The notes: generated from the letters alone by a model not told the origin. Positions 24,163 to 31,985 are shown, counted from the first letter of the stretch. The stretch is DNA of 64,000 nt from Phenylobacterium sp. (GCF_004297125.1 NZ_SCVD01000033.1:62001-126000), one strand, 5' to 3'. Translations and numbers: made by a program.

Positions 24163-26208
24163 CTAAGGAACCCCCGCCTCCAGCTCGTCCAGCCACACCC
24201 GCGCCGTCCCGTCGCTGGGCGCCCGCCAGTCGCCGCGGGGGCTCAGCGCCCCGCCCGAGATCACCTTCGGACCGTTCGGCATGGCCGAGCGCTTGAACTG
24301 GCTGATCTCGAAGAAGCGGAACAGGAAGACCCCCAGCCATCGCTTGATGGTCGCCAGGTCGTAGGCGTTGCGCGCCTCGTCCGGGAAATTCTCCGGCCAC
24401 TGGCCCAGGGCCACGTCGCGCCACGCATGCCAGGCCAGGAACGCCACCTTGGATGGCGCAAGCCCGAAGCGGGTGATGTGGAACAGGTTGAAGTCCTGCA
24501 GCTCGTAGGGCCCGACCTTGGCCTGGGTGCTCTGGATCGCGCCCGTGGCGTCGGCCGGCACCAGCTCGGGCGAGATCTCGGTCCCCAGGATCGACAGCAG
24601 GGTGGCGTTGGCGCCCTCGTCGAACTGGCCGGTCTTCACCACCCAGCGGATCAGGTGCTGGATCAGGGTCTTCGCCACGCCGCCATTGACGTTGTAGTGG
24701 CTCATCTGGTCGCCGACGCCGTAGGTACACCAGCCCAGCGCCAGTTCCGACAGGTCGCCGGTGCCCAGGACGAAGCCCGCCCGCTGGTTGGCCAAGCGGA
24801 ACAGGTAGTCGGTGCGCAGGCCCGCCTGCACGTTCTCGAAGGTGATGTCGTAGACCGGCTCGCCGTTCGCGAACGGATGGCCCATCTCCTCAAGCATCAG
24901 CCGGGCCGTCGGCCGGATGTCGATCTCTTCGCCGGTGACGCCCAGGCCCTTCATCAGCGCCCACGCGTTGGCCTTGGTCCCCTCGCTGGTGGCGAAGCCG
25001 GGCATCGTGAAACCCAGGATGTTGGCCCGCGGCAGGCCGACGGCGTCGAAGGCCTTGGCGGCGACGATCAGGGCGTGGGTGCTGTCGAGGCCGCCTGAGA
25101 CGCCGATGACGATGTGCTGGGACTTGGTGGCCTGGATGCGCTTCACCAGGCCCTGGACCTGGATGTTGAAGGCCTCGTAGCAGTCCTTGTCGAGCCGCGC
25201 CGGATCGTCGGGCACGAAGGGAAAGCGGTCAAGCGGCCGGATCAGGCCCACGTCTTCGAACGACGGCTGGTGGACGAAGCGGATCCGGCGGAAGCTCTTC
25301 TCTGGGTGGCCCGCGGCGGCCGCGCCGTCGTTGAAGGTGGGCGTGCGCATCCGTTCCAGGCGCAGCCGGCCGACGTCGATGTCGGCCACCGCCATCTCGG
25401 ACTCGCTGGGGAACCGGTCTGTCTGGGCCAGGCGGCGGCCCAGCTCATGGATCGAGGCTTGGCCGTCCCAGGCCAGGTCGGTGGTGCTCTCGCCCGGCCC
25501 GGCGGCCGAATAGAGGTAGGCCGCCTGACAGCGCATGGATTGCGAGGCGCACAGCACTTCGCGGTCGTCGGCCTTGCCGACCACGATGTTGGAGGCCGAC
25601 AGGTTGCAGAGGATCAACGCCCCGGCCATGGCCCCCGCCGTCGAGGGGGGCAGCGGCGCCCAGAAGTCCTCGCAGACCTCCAGGTGGAAGACGAAGTCGG
25701 CCAGGTCCTCGGCCTCGAACAACAGGTCCGTGCCGAACGGGACCGTCTGGCCCGCCAGCCGGGTCTCCAGGCCGGTGACGCCCGCGCCCGGGGCGAACCA
25801 GCGCTTCTCGTAATATTCCCGATAGTTGGGGAGGAAGCTTTTCGGCGTGACGCCCAGGATCCGGCCGCGCGAGATGGCGATGGCGCAGTTGTAGAGCCGC
25901 CCGTTGCAGACCACCGGCGCGCCCACGATCAGCACCGGCTTCATCCCCTTGCTGGCCTCGGCCAGGGCGGCGATCTCGGCCTCCACCCGCTTCAGAAGCG
26001 CGTCCTGGAGGAACAGGTCGTCGACGGCATAGGCCGACAGCCCCAACTCCGGGAACAGCATCAGGTCGCAGCTCTGCACGTCGCCCTGCCGCGCCATGCG
26101 CAGGGTCTCGGCGGCGTTGAAGCCGGGATCGCCCGGCAGGACGGCCGGCGTGCAGACCGCCGCGCGGACAAAGCCGTGCGTGTGGATCGAGTGGAACGCC
26201 TTCGTCAC
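24163..26208 (-). CDS. nadE: Glutamine-dependent NAD+ synthetase
   Basis: A 681-residue enzyme that makes NAD+ from nicotinic acid adenine dinucleotide, ATP and glutamine, the last step of the pathway. The N-terminal nitrilase-like glutaminase domain has the triad Glu54 (LFPELGLSAY), Lys123 (TPKSFLPNY) and Cys179 (LEVCEDFW). The C-terminal synthetase has the ATP loop ISGVSGGLDST with the SGGLDS motif. Length and residue spacing match the two-domain enzyme of Mycobacterium tuberculosis. It is followed by no other NAD gene, and a 17-base palindrome lies just upstream, possibly for an NAD-responsive repressor. Confidence 0.95.
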   Translation of the reverse strand: MTKAFHSIHTHGFVRAAVCTPAVLPGDPGFNAAETLRMARQGDVQSCDLMLFPELGLSAYAVDDLFLQDALLKRVEAEIAALAEASKGMKPVLIVGAPVVCNGRLYNCAIAISRGRILGVTPKSFLPNYREYYEKRWFAPGAGVTGLETRLAGQTVPFGTDLLFEAEDLADFVFHLEVCEDFWAPLPPSTAGAMAGALILCNLSASNIVVGKADDREVLCASQSMRCQAAYLYSAAGPGESTTDLAWDGQASIHELGRRLAQTDRFPSESEMAVADIDVGRLRLERMRTPTFNDGAAAAGHPEKSFRRIRFVHQPSFEDVGLIRPLDRFPFVPDDPARLDKDCYEAFNIQVQGLVKRIQATKSQHIVIGVSGGLDSTHALIVAAKAFDAVGLPRANILGFTMPGFATSEGTKANAWALMKGLGVTGEEIDIRPTARLMLEEMGHPFANGEPVYDITFENVQAGLRTDYLFRLANQRAGFVLGTGDLSELALGWCTYGVGDQMSHYNVNGGVAKTLIQHLIRWVVKTGQFDEGANATLLSILGTEISPELVPADATGAIQSTQAKVGPYELQDFNLFHITRFGLAPSKVAFLAWHAWRDVALGQWPENFPDEARNAYDLATIKRWLGVFLFRFFEISQFKRSAMPNGPKVISGGALSPRGDWRAPSDGTARVWLDELEAGVP

Positions 26209-26229
26209 CGACAGCTCCCGTCCGGACTA

Positions 26230-26246
26230 ATGCTCATTTTGAGCAT
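26230..26246. promoter_or_regulatory. Palindromic operator upstream of nadE
   Basis: ATGCTCA-TTT-TGAGCAT, a perfect 17-base palindrome 21 bases before the nadE ATG and followed on its right by an AT-rich run (ATATAG). It sits where a repressor would block the leftward promoter. NAD-metabolism genes in proteobacteria are known targets of NrtR and NadQ. I cannot confirm from memory that this exact sequence is the motif of either. Confidence 0.6.
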
Positions 26247-26278
26247 ATATAGCTTCGCAGGAACGTCTGAGCAAAACC

Positions 26279-26698
26279 TCAAGCGTCCTTCCCCGCCTTC
26301 GCGGTCAGTTCGCCGTATTTCATGCCCTCGAGCTTGAGGCCATCCGGATCGAGGAAGAACACGGCGTAGTAGTCTTCGTAGTACTCGCCGGCCGGATCGA
26401 CGATGGTCGCGCCCAGGGTCTTCACGAAGGCCTGCAGCTCATCGACCTCGGCCCGGCTCCGCAACTCGAAGGCATAGTGGTGGAAGCCCACGTCGCCAGT
26501 GCGATGGCGGTGATTGCGGCCTCGCTCCGACTGGCTGATCCAGAACCGCGTCTTGCCGTTGGTCCAGCCTATCGCGTTCTCGAACTCGTCCAGGATCTCG
26601 AATCCCATGAAGGGGAACAGCCTGCCGTAGAAGTCCTTCGAGGCGGCGAAATCGCTGACGCGGATCGCGAGGTGGTCGATGCCGACGACCTTCACCAT
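26279..26698 (-). CDS. VOC family (glyoxalase/dioxygenase-like) protein
   Basis: A 139-residue single VOC-fold protein. Metal-ligand positions are suggested by His9 (GIDHLAIRV), the His pair in GFHHYAFEL and Glu in LKLEGMKYGE. The pattern MVKVVGIDHLAIRVSDFAASKDFYGRLFPFMGFEIL is typical of the glyoxalase/bleomycin resistance superfamily. A good AGGAG ribosome site lies at 26698. A longer frame upstream has none and overlaps the divergent LtrA gene's leader. Substrate unknown. It is not the glyoxalase I type, which is encoded at 14739-15179. Confidence 0.85.
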   Translation of the reverse strand: MVKVVGIDHLAIRVSDFAASKDFYGRLFPFMGFEILDEFENAIGWTNGKTRFWISQSERGRNHRHRTGDVGFHHYAFELRSRAEVDELQAFVKTLGATIVDPAGEYYEDYYAVFFLDPDGLKLEGMKYGELTAKAGKDA

Positions 26699-26756
26699 GA
26701 CCTGCTCCTGTTGTCCTGCCGGGGCCTGAACGCCTAGCATCGCATAGGGAGGCGCC

Positions 26757-27917
26757 ATGACCAGACGAACGATGCTGCGCGAGCGGATCCAGGGGCGTCA
26801 TGCCAGGGTCACCTACGTAGAGCTGTTCTTCGACCTGGTGTTCGTCTTCGCGATCACCCAGCTCAGCCACGGCCTGCTGGCGCACCTGAACCTGGAAGGC
26901 GCCATCCATACCGGCATGCTCATGCTCGCGGTCTGGTGGGTTTGGGTGTTCACCGCCTGGATCACCAACTGGCTCGATCCGGACCGCGTCAGCGTCCGGA
27001 GCATGCTGTTCGTCCTGATGGCCGTGGGGCTGGTGATGACCACCTCACTGCCGGAGGCGTTTGGCGGCCGCGCGCTCCCGTTCGCCCTGGCCTACGCCGG
27101 CATGCAGGTAGGGCGATCCCTCTTCATGGTGTGGGCGTCCCGCGACGACGGATCGCTGTGCCGGAACTTTGTGCGGATCACGGCCTGGATGGCCACGGCC
27201 GCCATCTTCTGGGTAACCGGAGCCTTGCAGCCCAAGCTGGGGCTTCCGCTCTGGGCGCTGGCCCTCGGGATCGAGTATGCGGGGCCGGCTTCTGGGTTCT
27301 GGACGCCCGGCCTCGGTCGCGCCAGCACGACGGAATGGACCGTGGAAGGCGCCCATATGGCCGAGCGCTGCGGCCTCTTCATCATCATCTGCCTGGGCGA
27401 ATCGATCCTGGTGACGGGGGCGACGTTCGGCGAACATCCGGCGGACCTGGCCAGCATCGGCGCGTTCCTGGCGGCGCTGACCGCCGCCATCGCCATGTGG
27501 TGGATCTATTTCAACGCTCACGCCGAGGCGGCCGCACACGCCATCGCCGAGTCGGACGATCCCGGCCGCATAGCGCGGATCGCCTACACCTATGCGCACA
27601 TCCCGATCGTCGCGGGGATCATCGTCACGGCGGCGGGCGACGAGCTGGCCCTGGCCCACCCGGTGGGCCACGTGGAGACCGCCGCCATCTGGCTGATCCT
27701 GGGCGGACCGGCGTTGTTCCTGGCCGGTGGGCTCTGGTTCAAGCACGCGGTGTTCAAGGTGATCTCGGCCTCGCGGGCCGGAGGCCTGGCCCTGCTGGGC
27801 TTGACGGCGTTGGCGGCCCCGCACCTCACGCCGCTGATGCTGTCGGCGGCGGCCACGGCCGCGCTCATCGTCGTCGCGGCCTGGGAGACCGTGACGCTGC
27901 CGAAGACGCACACCTAG
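26757..27917 (+). CDS. Low temperature requirement protein A (LtrA) family membrane protein
   Basis: A 386-residue integral membrane protein with about ten predicted helices. The N-terminal RVTYVELFFDLVFVFAITQLSHGL and WWVWVFTAWITNWLDPD segments and the conserved HMAERCGLFIIICLGESIL motif are signatures of the LtrA family, first linked to growth at low temperature in Listeria. The ribosome site GGGAGG is excellent. Its biochemical role is unknown in any organism. It is a single gene, convergent with dksA. Confidence 0.9.
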   Translation: MTRRTMLRERIQGRHARVTYVELFFDLVFVFAITQLSHGLLAHLNLEGAIHTGMLMLAVWWVWVFTAWITNWLDPDRVSVRSMLFVLMAVGLVMTTSLPEAFGGRALPFALAYAGMQVGRSLFMVWASRDDGSLCRNFVRITAWMATAAIFWVTGALQPKLGLPLWALALGIEYAGPASGFWTPGLGRASTTEWTVEGAHMAERCGLFIIICLGESILVTGATFGEHPADLASIGAFLAALTAAIAMWWIYFNAHAEAAAHAIAESDDPGRIARIAYTYAHIPIVAGIIVTAAGDELALAHPVGHVETAAIWLILGGPALFLAGGLWFKHAVFKVISASRAGGLALLGLTALAAPHLTPLMLSAAATAALIVVAAWETVTLPKTHT

Positions 27918-27968
27918 CCGTCCGACGACTGCAGCCGCCGGGCGCGCTACCCCTTCACGAAAAAGGGA

Positions 27969-28397
27969 TCAGTCGTCGCGGTGGACGCGCTCGCGGCGCT
28001 CGTGCCGCTCCTGCGCTTCCAGGCTCAACGTGGCGATCGGACGGGCGTCGAGGCGGGCCAAGCCGATCGGCTCGCCGGTCTCTTCGCAATAGCCGTACGA
28101 GTTGTCCTCGATGCGGCGTAACGCGTCGTCGATCTTGGAGATGAGCTTACGCTGCCTATCGCGAGTACGAAGTTCAAGAGCGCGATCGGTCTCCGAGGAC
28201 GCCCGGTCAGCAATGTCCGGGTGGTTCTCAGTTTCCTTCTGGAGATGGGACAGCGTCTCGCGAGATTCGCGGAGGATGTCCTCTTTCCACGCGTTGAGCT
28301 TCTGCTTGAAATACTCAAGCTGACGCTCGTTCATGAACTCTTCGTCTTCCGACGGACGATAGTCGGTAACCTCAGCCAGTACAGCGGCTGCTTTCAT
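27969..28397 (-). CDS. dksA: RNA polymerase-binding transcription factor DksA
   Basis: A 142-residue DksA. The central coiled coil is predicted at about 25-100, with the acidic tip DIADRASSETDRALELRTRDR, in which the Asp61 and Asp64 equivalents of the E. coli tip are kept. The C-terminal zinc region has only Cys104 (YCEETGEPIG). The other three zinc ligands are replaced (Thr107, and TLSLEAQ in place of CxxC), a pattern described for alphaproteobacterial DksA such as that of Rhodobacter sphaeroides. With ppGpp it redirects RNA polymerase during starvation and affects cell-cycle arrest. It is a stand-alone gene. Confidence 0.95.
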   Translation of the reverse strand: MKAAAVLAEVTDYRPSEDEEFMNERQLEYFKQKLNAWKEDILRESRETLSHLQKETENHPDIADRASSETDRALELRTRDRQRKLISKIDDALRRIEDNSYGYCEETGEPIGLARLDARPIATLSLEAQERHERRERVHRDD

Positions 28398-28446
28398 GGA
28401 AACCTCACGCCCCTAAGGACCCTTGAGACACGCGCCGGCTGTATAG

Positions 28447-28472
28447 CAAAAAGACCGGCGGTTTCAACGCCG
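28447..28472 (-). terminator. Intrinsic terminator after fliX
   Basis: On the minus strand CGGCG-TTGAAAC-CGCCG is followed by GTCTTTTT. The stem is short (5 pairs, all GC), with a five-base T run slightly offset. It lies 19 bases after the fliX stop and before dksA, which it separates from the flagellar gene. Confidence 0.6.
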
Positions 28473-28490
28473 CTCACGCGCCACGGGAAC

Positions 28491-28925
28491 TCAGCCGACA
28501 CGACTCGCAGATTCCAGCTTGGCGAGCTCTACAGCCGCGCGGGTTTCTATCTCGTCAAGAACCGCTTCCAGCTTGGGATCATCGGTGGACGAACGCTGCT
28601 CGCGAACGGCGCGGGCCAGATTGTCCAGCTGCCCCTTGGAAAGCTCGCCGCCCAGCAGCGCCACCTTCAGGCCGTCGAGCTCGTCCAGCAGGCGCCCCGC
28701 CCGGCGGACCGAGCGGCGCTTGCGTTCGGTGGGCGATTCGACGTCCTGCAGCGCCAACAGGGCTTCCACGCCCATGACGCTGGAGACGCCCGATGCGCCC
28801 GACACTTGAGTCGGCGAGGCGGGCGCCGAAGCGCCGGCGACCTGGAATCCGCCGCCCCCGCCGGCGCCACGCGTGGGCTTGGCGCCCGACGTCTGCGACA
28901 GACCGCCTGTTCCGGAGACTTTCAT
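28491..28925 (-). CDS. fliX: Flagellar assembly regulator FliX
   Basis: A 144-residue FliX. The Gly/Ala-rich N-terminus (MKVSGTGGLSQTSGAK) and the charged helical C-terminal half with RRAGRLLDELDGLKVALLGGELS are typical of this Caulobacterales-specific protein. In C. crescentus FliX is a trans-acting factor that couples early basal-body assembly to activation of FlbD and the sigma-54 flagellar genes. It is divergent from flgI, and a CtrA-type box lies 52-66 bases upstream, agreeing with its known place among CtrA-controlled class II genes. The strand ends in a terminator before dksA. Confidence 0.93.
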   Translation of the reverse strand: MKVSGTGGLSQTSGAKPTRGAGGGGGFQVAGASAPASPTQVSGASGVSSVMGVEALLALQDVESPTERKRRSVRRAGRLLDELDGLKVALLGGELSKGQLDNLARAVREQRSSTDDPKLEAVLDEIETRAAVELAKLESASRVG

Positions 28926-28976
28926 GGGATGGACGCTGGTCCTTTTACGCTCAGCGGACGACTACCACCCGCAAGC

Positions 28977-28991
28977 TTGAAGCATGGTTAA
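28977..28991 (-). promoter_or_regulatory. CtrA box upstream of fliX
   Basis: TTGA-AGCATGG-TTAAC on the plus strand, one mismatch to the CtrA consensus TTAA-N7-TTAAC. It is 52 bases from the fliX ATG, the usual distance for a CtrA-activated promoter. CtrA control of fliX is established in C. crescentus. Here it is inferred from position and match. Confidence 0.6.
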
Positions 28992-29065
28992 CGGGCGGCT
29001 TTTTCTGCCTAGTCGAACTTGCCGACCCCCGCGGCTCTAGCACTGATTTCATTGAGCTTTCCGAC

Positions 29066-29082
29066 TGGCACGGTTCTCGCTT
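29066..29082 (+). promoter_or_regulatory. Sigma-54 promoter of flgI
   Basis: TGGCACG-GTTC-TCGCTT matches the sigma-54 consensus TGGCAC-N5-TTGC in all but one base of the -12 element, with the essential GG and GC exactly ten bases apart. The expected start at about 29092 gives a leader of 25 bases to the flgI ATG. Sigma-54 control fits a class III flagellar operon. Confidence 0.8.
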
Positions 29083-29116
29083 CAACGCTTGCGAACATTG
29101 CCGCCCGAAGGTCCAT

Positions 29117-30226
29117 ATGCGTCCGGTCCGTCTCCTCTCCGCCCTCATCCTCGCCGCCGCGGCCCTCGGGGCCCAGCCGGCGCTGGCGAAGTCCCGCATC
29201 AAGGACATCGTCGAGTTCGAGGGCGTGCGTGAGAACCAGCTCGTGGGCTATGGCATCGTGGTCGGCCTGAACGGCACCGGCGACGCCCTGCGCAATGCGC
29301 CCTTCACCAAGCAGAGCCTCGAGGCGATGCTGGAGCGGCTGGGCGTCAACGTCCGCGACGCCAACCTCAACACCAAGAACGTGGCCGCGGTGATGGTCAC
29401 CGCCAAGCTGCCGCCGTTCGCCGCGCCGGGCGCGCAGATCGACGCCTCCGTCTCGGCCCTGGGCGACGCCAAGAGCCTGCTGGGCGGCACGCTGCTGGTG
29501 ACGCCGCTGCTGGGCGCCGACGGCCAGGCCTACGCCGTGGCCCAGGGCACCGTGCAGACCGGCTCGGTCAGCGCCGGCGGCGCCTCCGGCTCCACCGTCC
29601 TGAAGGGCGTGCCCACGGCCGGCCGCATCGCCGGCGGGGCCAGCGTGGAACGCGAGATCGGCTTCCGCCTCGCCAACATGGCCCAGATGCGCATGACCCT
29701 GCGCAACCCCGACTTCACCACCGCCCGGCGCATCGCCGACGTGGTCAACGGCGCCTATCCGGGCTCGGCCGTCGCCGAGAACCCCACCATCGTCGCCATC
29801 CGCCCGCCGTCCGGCCAGGACATGGTCGGCTTCCTGGCCCAGGTCGAGAACCTGACCGTCGAGCCCGATAACGGCGCCAAGGTGGTCATCGACGAGGTGG
29901 CCGGGGTGATCGTCATGGGCGACGCTGTCCGCGTCTCCACCGTGGCGATCCAGCAAGGCAACCTGACCATCACGGTGCGCGAGCAACCGGCGGTGAGCCA
30001 GCCCAACGCCTTCTCCCGCGGCGGCGAGACCACCGTGGTCCCGCAGTCGGACGTCTCGGTCGAGGAGGAGAAGGGCAAGCAGTTCATGACGGTAAGGTCG
30101 GGCGCGGCGCTGTCCAACCTGGTCGCCGGCCTCAACGCCCTGGGCGTCACCCCCCGCGACATGATCTCCATCCTGCAGACCATCAAGGCCGCGGGCGCCC
30201 TCCAGGCCGAAATCGAGGTGATGTGA
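29117..30226 (+). CDS. flgI: Flagellar P-ring protein FlgI
   Basis: A 369-residue periplasmic protein that forms the P ring around the flagellar rod. A signal peptide (MRPVRLLSALILAAAALGAQPALA) is followed by the conserved SRIKDIVEFEGVRENQLVGYGIVVGLNGTGD, and the last residues ILQTIKAAGALQAEIEVM match the family's C-terminus. Length is typical. The start 29117 is the ATG after the sigma-54 promoter with an AAGG ribosome site. It heads an operon with the rod-binding protein gene (stop TGA overlaps next ATG) and flbY. Confidence 0.97.
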   Translation: MRPVRLLSALILAAAALGAQPALAKSRIKDIVEFEGVRENQLVGYGIVVGLNGTGDALRNAPFTKQSLEAMLERLGVNVRDANLNTKNVAAVMVTAKLPPFAAPGAQIDASVSALGDAKSLLGGTLLVTPLLGADGQAYAVAQGTVQTGSVSAGGASGSTVLKGVPTAGRIAGGASVEREIGFRLANMAQMRMTLRNPDFTTARRIADVVNGAYPGSAVAENPTIVAIRPPSGQDMVGFLAQVENLTVEPDNGAKVVIDEVAGVIVMGDAVRVSTVAIQQGNLTITVREQPAVSQPNAFSRGGETTVVPQSDVSVEEEKGKQFMTVRSGAALSNLVAGLNALGVTPRDMISILQTIKAAGALQAEIEVM

Positions 30227-30525
30227 TGGCCGACCTGATCTCACCCGCCCTGCTCACGCCCACGGCCCAGACCACCACCGCCGACCTGGCGCGCGGCAAG
30301 GCCAAGGACGCCGGGCAGAAGTTCGAAGCCCAGTTCCTGTCGACCATGTTCCAGCACATGTTCCAGGGCCTCGAGACCGACGGCCCCTTCGGCGGGGGCG
30401 CGGGCGAGGAGATGTTCCGCTCGCTGATGACCGAGGCCATGGGCAAGCAGGTCGCTAGGTCCGGCGGCATCGGCCTAGCCGACACCGTCCAGCGTGAAAT
30501 CCTGAAGTTGCAGGGACTCCAGTAA
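30226..30525 (+). CDS. cheL: Rod-binding protein CheL/FlgJ N-terminal-like
   Basis: A 99-residue protein equivalent to the N-terminal rod-capping domain of FlgJ, without the murein hydrolase domain. The signature AGQKFEAQFLSTMFQHMFQGL, then GGGAGEEMFRSLMTEAMGKQ and the closing GIGLADTVQREI, agree with the family. C. crescentus calls this gene cheL. It overlaps the flgI stop by one base (TGATG), so translation is coupled. It likely helps rod assembly through the peptidoglycan, with a separate hydrolase. No signal peptide is present, consistent with export by the flagellar system. Confidence 0.9.
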   Translation: MADLISPALLTPTAQTTTADLARGKAKDAGQKFEAQFLSTMFQHMFQGLETDGPFGGGAGEEMFRSLMTEAMGKQVARSGGIGLADTVQREILKLQGLQ

Positions 30526-30969
30526 ATGGCCATCGCCGCGACCGACGCCGCCGACCGGGTCGAGCAGCTCGTCATCCTCACGGAGCGCCTGACCGAGCTG
30601 ATCGCCAACCAATGCCAGGCCTTCGAACAGCGCCGCCCGCAGGACGCCGCGGCCATGCTGGAAGAGACCTCGCGCCTCGCAAACCTCTATCGTCACGAGA
30701 GCGCCCGCGTGCGCGCCGACCCGCGCATGGTCGAGTCCGCGCCGCTGGAGGCCCGCACGCGGCTGGTCCGCGCCACGGAGGCCTTCGACGCGGTGCTCGC
30801 CCGGCAGGGCCGCGCCATCGAGGCCGCCAGGACCGTGACCGAGGGCCTCGTGCGGTGCATCGCCGAGGAGGTCGCCAGCCAGCGCAGCCAGGCCAGCGTC
30901 TACGGCGCCGGCGGCACGCAGACCGCCGCCGCCACGGCCACCGCCATCACCCTGAACAAGCGGGCCTAG
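30526..30969 (+). CDS. flbY: Flagellar protein FlbY
   Basis: A 147-residue helical protein whose ATG immediately follows the cheL stop. Heptad-rich helices run through residues 10-65 (VEQLVILTERLTELIANQCQAF) and 75-125, giving a FlgN-like coiled-coil pattern. Position after flgI and cheL is the place of flbY in Caulobacter. A chaperone-like or assembly function is inferred from the fold pattern and cluster. An intergenic repeat with a strong hairpin begins right after its stop and may end the transcript. Confidence 0.8.
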   Translation: MAIAATDAADRVEQLVILTERLTELIANQCQAFEQRRPQDAAAMLEETSRLANLYRHESARVRADPRMVESAPLEARTRLVRATEAFDAVLARQGRAIEAARTVTEGLVRCIAEEVASQRSQASVYGAGGTQTAAATATAITLNKRA

Positions 30970-30971
30970 AC

Positions 30972-31070
30972 CGCTATTCGCTCCGATTGAATCGGAGCTG
31001 CGCTCCAGGTCTTTGCTTTGTCGCGCTTTCTGGCGGCGAACCGGTATCCACTTCGTCGGAAAGCGCTCTA
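30972..31070. repeat. Dispersed intergenic repeat element (hairpin plus AGAGCGC...GTGGATACCGG)
   Basis: The 99 bases between flbY and the Rrf2 gene form a palindromic element. GCTCCGAT-TGA-ATCGGAGC is followed, on the minus strand reading, by CTAGAGCGCTTTCCGACGAAGTGG and further ATACCGGTTC and GAAAGCGCGAC. This type of intergenic repeat (AGAGC start, an A/G-rich GTGG-ACCGGTT centre and a closing hairpin) is known to be dispersed through Caulobacterales and related alphaproteobacterial genomes. It reaches the Rrf2 stop codon. Other copies should be present in the genome, but none is seen clearly in this window. Confidence 0.6.
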
Positions 31071-31499
31071 GTTGCCGAGGATTGCGCCCAGCCGGGCGCG
31101 GTTCGTCGAGACGTCCGCCACGGTGTAGCGATCGAGCACCGCCAGGAACGCCTGCGTCGCCTCGCTCAGCCGACGGGGCAACAGGCAGACCGATGCGATC
31201 GGGCAGGTGTTGGTCTCCGGGTTGAAGCACTCGACGAGTTCGTCCAGCTCCTCCGTTCGCCGCACGACGTCGCCCAGCCGGATCTGCGCCGGGTCGCCGA
31301 CCAGTCTCACGCCGCCGCCCCGCCCGCGCACGGTGTCGACGTAGCCCAGGTCGCGCAGGCGCTGCAGCACCTTCACGAGATGGTTCTTGGAGATCCGGTA
31401 CGACGCCGCGATCGCCGCCGCGGTGGTCGCCTCCTCCTGCATGGTCGCCAGATAGATCAGGGCGCGCAGGGCGTAGTCGGTATGCAGGCTCAGACGCAT
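31068..31499 (-). CDS. Rrf2 family regulator, NsrR-like
   Basis: A 143-residue Rrf2 regulator. The winged helix starts at MRLSLHTDYALRALIYLA, as in NsrR, and three cysteines (Cys91, Cys99, Cys105 in the CFNPETNTCPIASVC segment) can bind the iron-sulfur cluster that senses nitric oxide. NsrR represses nitric oxide detoxification genes, and here it is divergent from a truncated haemoglobin gene. The start at 31499 fits the family's N-terminus. The longer frame upstream is in the operator region. Autoregulation through the repeats at 31534-31590 is likely. Confidence 0.88.
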   Translation of the reverse strand: MRLSLHTDYALRALIYLATMQEEATTAAAIAASYRISKNHLVKVLQRLRDLGYVDTVRGRGGGVRLVGDPAQIRLGDVVRRTEELDELVECFNPETNTCPIASVCLLPRRLSEATQAFLAVLDRYTVADVSTNRARLGAILGN

Positions 31500-31533
31500 C
31501 GGCTCATTCTGACGGGGCGCTCTTGGCGCCTCG

Positions 31534-31590
31534 TTTAAAGTGGTATATCGAGCGCCACTTTCCAAACAAGCATCTTATATACCACTTTAA
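31534..31590. promoter_or_regulatory. NsrR-type operator region, inverted repeats
   Basis: Contains TTAAAGTGGTATAT (31535-31548) and, exactly inverted, ATATACCACTTTAA (31577-31590), with a further CCACTTT half-site between them (31556-31562). Two overlapping dyads are therefore possible: AAAGTGG-N11-CCACTTT and the outer one. It lies between the divergent Rrf2 and globin genes, over the AT-rich promoters. Assignment to the Rrf2 protein is by position. Confidence 0.65.
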
Positions 31591-31600
31591 GGGGGACTGA

Positions 31601-31981
31601 ATGAGCTCGCTCTACGAACGGATCGGCGGCGCGCCGGCGGTGAAGGCCGCGGTCGACATCTTCTATGCCAAGGTGCTGGCGGACGTGCGGATCGCCCACT
31701 TCTTCGACGGCGTCGACATGCAGCGCCAGGTCGGCAAGCAACGCGCGTTCCTGGTCATGGCCTTCGGCGGCCCCAACACCTACACGGGCGAGGACATGCG
31801 CCGAGGCCACGCGCACCTGGTGGCGCGCGGGCTGAACGACGGCCATTTCGACGCCGTGGTCGAGAACCTGGCGCTGACGCTCCGCGAACTGGGCGTGGGC
31901 TCGGCCGCGATCGCCGAGGTGGCGAAGATCGCCGAAAGCGTCCGCGACGACGTGCTGGGCCGCGAGAAGGTCGCCGCCTGA
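31601..31981 (+). CDS. Group I truncated haemoglobin
   Basis: A 126-residue 2-on-2 globin. The N-terminal SLYERIGGAPAV and VDIFYAKVLADVRIAHFF segments match the A-B helices of group I. The proximal histidine is His70 in RRGHAHLV, and Tyr22 lies at the distal B10 position. Group I trHbs dioxygenate nitric oxide to nitrate. The divergent NsrR-like repressor supports that role. The start is ATG 31601 behind GGGGGACTGA. Confidence 0.93.
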   Translation: MSSLYERIGGAPAVKAAVDIFYAKVLADVRIAHFFDGVDMQRQVGKQRAFLVMAFGGPNTYTGEDMRRGHAHLVARGLNDGHFDAVVENLALTLRELGVGSAAIAEVAKIAESVRDDVLGREKVAA

Positions 31982-31985
31982 TCGC

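Noticed and set aside
27940..27968. Terminator between LtrA and dksA (CCCTT...AAGGG)
   Set aside because: The stem is short and A-rich and not followed by a T run in either direction.
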